From contig JAISCU010000039.1 of the NCBI GenBank assembly GCA_031265345.1, positions 1 through 8,024 on the forward strand: a DNA stretch of 8,024 nucleotides, in the 5' to 3' direction. This DNA is from Bifidobacteriaceae bacterium (GTDB lineage Bacteria; Actinomycetota; Actinomycetes; Actinomycetales; WQXJ01). Within the stretch, counting starts at the first letter, position 1, and the number at the start of each line of letters is the position of its first letter. A program made the position numbers and the translations under genes. This document shows positions 5,092 to 8,024 of this stretch, piece after piece. The notes beneath the pieces were generated by a model, which saw only the letters and a list, made by a program, of their open reading frames with translations, ran no database searches and was not told the DNA's origin.

Positions 5092-5140
5092 CTACCGGGG
5101 GTAGTCGTGCGCACCTATCCGCTGACGGAGCCGCCGTCAG
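5092..5140. other. Candidate oriT or control region upstream of the relaxase
   Basis: The 174-nt gap between divergent genes has three symmetric elements within 49 nt. CTACC/GGTAG (5092-5096 and 5100-5104) has a 3-nt loop. GTGCGCAC (5107-5114) is a perfect palindrome. CTGACGG/CCGTCAG (5122-5128 and 5134-5140) is a perfect 7-bp stem with a 5-nt loop. MobF relaxases usually recognise a hairpin next to the nick site in an oriT close to their gene. No known nic sequence was recognised. TAATCT (5088-5093) could be a plus-strand -10 box and TAGATT (same place, minus strand) a leftward one, so promoters may overlap. The bases 4985-5087 hold GC-rich sequence with nothing I can support. Confidence 0.4.
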
Positions 5141-5158
5141 GAGGGATGCAGGTGTGTC

Positions 5159-8024
5159 GTGCGGGGTGGGGTCAAGCCGTTTCGCGGTACGGGCGCTGAC
5201 GCGCGCCGGTATGTGGAATCCGACCGTTCAACAGCCGACGACTACTACCTGGGCGAGGGTGACGCGCTGGCGTCATGGGCGGTGAGCGACGCCCAGGGCG
5301 AGGTGACGGCGGCTGCCGACCTGGGGCCGGAGGCGTATGCGGCGTGGGTCGACTGGGCGCACCCGCTGACGGGTGAGCGTATGGGCGTCCCGCGCACGGC
5401 GGGCGATGGGAGGAAGGGGTCGCCTCGGTTCCAGGAGATGATCGTCAACGCTCCCAAGTCGTTGTCGGTGGCGGCAGCCCTGCACCCGGACGTGTCCGTG
5501 GCGCTGGACGCAGCGCAGGCCGACGCCGCAGACGAGATCCGCCGCTACCTCGCCTTGCACGCGACGACGAGGGTCGGGCCGCGCGGCGCGCAGGAGGTCG
5601 TGCAGGTTGCAGGGTTGCAGACAGTCCCGATCGTGCACCACACCAGCAGGGCGGGCGATCCGCACCGGCATGTCCATTTCCAGATCGGCACCCGCGTTTG
5701 GGCGGCAGGCGCGTGGCGCGGGTTGGACGGGGTCGCTTTGTTCAAGATGCAAGGCGCGATCCGGGCTATTGGGACGGCGGTGATCGCCGCGCATCCACAG
5801 CTTGCGGCTGTGCTGGACCGGCATGGGTTGACCCTGGACCCGGAGACGGGCGAGGTGATCGAGCTGGAGCCGTTCAACCAGGTCATGTCGAAACGCGGCG
5901 CGCAAGTCGAGGCGAACCTGCAACGTCTCGTGCGGGAGTGGGAGGCGTCGCATCCGGGCGAGACGATGAGTCGCACCACCTCGGGCAGGCTGCAAGCGTC
6001 CGCGTGGGCGCAGGACCGCCCGGCCAAGAAGCCGGCGACCCTGGCGGGCGAGGCCGCATGGGTCGCGGAACTGCACGACGCCGGTTATGACGAAAACGGC
6101 CTGCGTCGTGCCGCGCCTGTGCGTGTGGTGTCGTTGGACGCACTGGACCCGCGCTGGATCGCCAACCGCGCGCTGGACCGATGCGCCGCCGGGGCGTCCG
6201 CGTGGACGCCCCACACGATCTGCGAGCAGGTCGCGGCGCTGCTCACCGCGGCGGGCGTGCGGGCGACCCCCGGACAGTTGCGCCAGTTCACCGACCAGGC
6301 CGCCAGCCTCGCACGGGCGGATTGCCTGTCGGTGCTGCCCCTGGGCGCGCCCGCCCCGGAGCATGTCGCCTGCTTGACCAGTGTGGACGTGATCGCGGCC
6401 GAGACGAGGCTACGCGACCTGCTCACCGGGCTCACAGCAGACGGCGACGTTCCACTCACTGACGTTGAGACGCTTGCCGCCGCGCGTGGTCTTGACGACG
6501 GGCAGGCCCGAGCGGCGGCAGCGGTGGCGTCCACCGACCGCCTGGTGGTCGTGGAGGGTGCGGCAGGATCAGGCAAGACCTCGATGCTTGGCGTTGCGCT
6601 CGCCGCCTTGCAGGTTGCACCGGCGGTCGCGGGCAAAACCCGAACCGGCGGCGGCCCGGATGGGCGTGGCCGTGACGGTGTGGCCCGTGTGCTCGCGCCG
6701 ACTCTCCGCGCCGCCCAAGTCGCCCAGGAGGAACTGGGCGTGCCCGCGACCTCTGTGGCGGCCTTGGTCCACGCGCACGGGTGGAGATGGAACCGCGACG
6801 GAATATGGGCCAGGCTCAATATCGGGGCTATCGACCCGGACACGGGCCGCGCTTATACCGGGCCGCCCGCGTGGTCGCGGCTTGCGCCGGGTGAGCGGGT
6901 GATCGTGGACGAGGCCGGGATGCTCGACCAGGACACCGCTATCGCCTTGTTGACCACCGTCACCGAGGCCGGTGCGGCCGTCGCGCTGGTCGGCGACCGG
7001 GCGCAACTCCCGGCAGTCGGCAGGGGCGGCGTGTTGGACATGGCCGCCCAGGCAAGAGGATGCGTCTTCGACATGGCCGAAGTCCACCGCTTCACCAGCC
7101 CCGGCTACGCCGCGCTCACACTGGCGATGCGCGGGCGGGACGACCCAGGCCGGGTGTTCGACCGGCTCGCCGCGCTCGGACTCGTCCGGCTGCACGCCAG
7201 CGAGGACGCAATGCGCGAGCACGTCGCGGCTGTCAGGCGCGACGGCGAGGCGGTGACCGTCGCCACCAACCAAGAAGCCGCCGAGTTCAACGAGCGGGTC
7301 CGCGCCCGCCGCGTCGCCTCCGGCCTGGTTGACGACACCTGCACTGTGACCGGCAGCGACGGGCTGCCTATCGGGGCGGGCGACCTCATCCAAACCAGGC
7401 GCAACGACAACCATCTGGGTGTCGCGAACCGGCAGACCTGGACCGTGCAGCGCGTCGACTACGGCGAGATATGGGTCAGCGAGGCCGGGACAGCCCGCAG
7501 AGCATCGCGTTTGGTGCGGCTGCCCGCAGAGTACGTGAACGAGCACGCGCACCTGTCGTATGCGGCGACCGCCTACGGCGTCCAAGGCGCGACCGTGCCC
7601 GCTTCCCACACCATACTTGCCGACAGCCTCAGCGCCGCCGGGTTGTATGTCGGCATGACCCGAGGCCGCACGACGAATTCCCTGCACGTCGTCGCTGAGA
7701 ACCTGACGGACGCCCGCGAGCAGTTCATCGACGCGATGGGCCGCGACCGCGCCGACCTGGGCTTGGAAGCCGCCACACGCCGCGCCGTCCAGGACGTGAC
7801 GGGACTTGTCGCGGACGGCCCCGCCGCCATCGTCAACGCCGAGAAGACACGCCTCGCCGGGCTTATTGCTCAGGCCGAGGCGAACGCGGAACGGTGGCAG
7901 CAACAAGCCGACGCCCTGAACCGACAGCGGCACCAGCACCAGCAGGCCCGCGACCAGCTACAGGCCATCGCCCAGGCGGCGCGAGCCCAGCACGAGCGCA
8001 CCCGTGCCGCAGTCCTCGCCGCCC
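5159..8024 (+). CDS. MobF-family conjugative relaxase-helicase (TrwC/TraI type), C-terminus beyond right edge
   Basis: At least 955 residues with no stop. It should nick oriT, stay covalently bound to the 5' end, and unwind the strand during conjugation. The N-terminal relaxase has candidate catalytic tyrosines Tyr18 (RRYVESD) and Tyr29/Tyr30 (ADDYYLGEG). A metal-binding histidine cluster lies at VHHTSRAGDPHRHVHF (His160, His161, His169, His171, His173), the HUH signature. A SF1 helicase follows: Walker A GAAGSGKT (467-474), Walker B VIVDEAGM (581-588), VGDRAQLPAVG (611-621), YAATAYGVQGAT (801-812) and YVGMTRGR (830-837). From about residue 895 a Gln/Ala/Arg-rich helix, probably a coiled coil, runs to the edge. 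The GTG at 5159 is chosen because MRGGVKPFRG is the expected start and an in-frame stop lies at 5123-5125. Its ribosome site is poor: GGAGGG at 5140-5145 is 13 nt away. It is divergent from the leftward operon. Confidence 0.95.
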   Translation, partial: MRGGVKPFRGTGADARRYVESDRSTADDYYLGEGDALASWAVSDAQGEVTAAADLGPEAYAAWVDWAHPLTGERMGVPRTAGDGRKGSPRFQEMIVNAPKSLSVAAALHPDVSVALDAAQADAADEIRRYLALHATTRVGPRGAQEVVQVAGLQTVPIVHHTSRAGDPHRHVHFQIGTRVWAAGAWRGLDGVALFKMQGAIRAIGTAVIAAHPQLAAVLDRHGLTLDPETGEVIELEPFNQVMSKRGAQVEANLQRLVREWEASHPGETMSRTTSGRLQASAWAQDRPAKKPATLAGEAAWVAELHDAGYDENGLRRAAPVRVVSLDALDPRWIANRALDRCAAGASAWTPHTICEQVAALLTAAGVRATPGQLRQFTDQAASLARADCLSVLPLGAPAPEHVACLTSVDVIAAETRLRDLLTGLTADGDVPLTDVETLAAARGLDDGQARAAAAVASTDRLVVVEGAAGSGKTSMLGVALAALQVAPAVAGKTRTGGGPDGRGRDGVARVLAPTLRAAQVAQEELGVPATSVAALVHAHGWRWNRDGIWARLNIGAIDPDTGRAYTGPPAWSRLAPGERVIVDEAGMLDQDTAIALLTTVTEAGAAVALVGDRAQLPAVGRGGVLDMAAQARGCVFDMAEVHRFTSPGYAALTLAMRGRDDPGRVFDRLAALGLVRLHASEDAMREHVAAVRRDGEAVTVATNQEAAEFNERVRARRVASGLVDDTCTVTGSDGLPIGAGDLIQTRRNDNHLGVANRQTWTVQRVDYGEIWVSEAGTARRASRLVRLPAEYVNEHAHLSYAATAYGVQGATVPASHTILADSLSAAGLYVGMTRGRTTNSLHVVAENLTDAREQFIDAMGRDRADLGLEAATRRAVQDVTGLVADGPAAIVNAEKTRLAGLIAQAEANAERWQQQADALNRQRHQHQQARDQLQAIAQAARAQHERTRAAVLAA

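Noticed and set aside
4722..5114. 130-codon leftward frame from GTG at 5114 overlapping the 155-aa gene start by 4 nt (TGA within CATGA)
   Set aside because: The 4-nt overlap is attractive, but the product is Arg/Gly-rich and low in complexity, codon third positions are poor, and its start lies inside the candidate oriT region. The 4984-4778 frame has the better coding pattern.
6569..7939. 456-codon minus-strand open frame
   Set aside because: It is antisense to the relaxase helicase domain, which carries complete SF1 motifs.
1..8024. CRISPR arrays, tRNA or rRNA genes
   Set aside because: No regularly spaced direct repeats and no tRNA- or rRNA-like sequence were found on reading either strand.

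Overview
This window looks like one end of an integrative and conjugative or mobilizable element (ICE/IME), or part of an integrated plasmid, in a high-GC Gram-positive bacterium (Actinomycetota). The base composition is very GC-rich with strong third-position G/C. GTG starts are common. The relaxase N-terminus (M-R-G-G-V-K...YVESDRS..DDYYL) is of the kind seen in actinobacterial MobF proteins. I cannot name a genus.

Layout. (1) 1-453, minus strand: the N-terminal part of a secreted lipoprotein running off the left edge, preceded by a weakly supported small ORF that also begins with a hydrophobic leader. This part may be chromosomal flank. (2) 454-692: non-coding, with a 7-bp inverted repeat and a 41-bp imperfect palindrome upstream of the integrase; the left attachment site may lie here. 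(3) 693-2237, plus strand: a complete large serine recombinase (integrase) of 514 aa. (4) 2242-3164, minus strand: a small 73-aa ORF convergent with the integrase, then a 179-aa orphan protein of lower GC3 with its own likely -10 box and a terminator-like hairpin, probably cargo. (5) 3165-3475: gene-free and unusually rich in inverted repeats, ending in a 79-nt imperfect palindrome. (6) 3476-4984, minus strand: a probable operon of a 68-aa ORF, a 155-aa conserved-looking hypothetical, and a 237-aa protein with a ParB-like helix-turn-helix segment; the intercistronic gaps contain hairpins. (7) 4985-5158: divergent intergenic region with two hairpins and a palindrome, the best oriT/control-region candidate. 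(8) 5159-8024, plus strand: a MobF (TrwC/TraI-type) relaxase-helicase, at least 955 residues, running off the right edge.

How the genes fit together. The serine integrase would insert and excise the element. The relaxase would nick oriT, most likely just upstream of its own gene, and unwind the strand for transfer. The divergent minus-strand genes are placed where relaxosome accessory proteins or regulators often lie. The 179-aa gene has no evident role in transfer. No type IV secretion, coupling-protein or replication gene is visible here, so self-transfer cannot be judged from this window.
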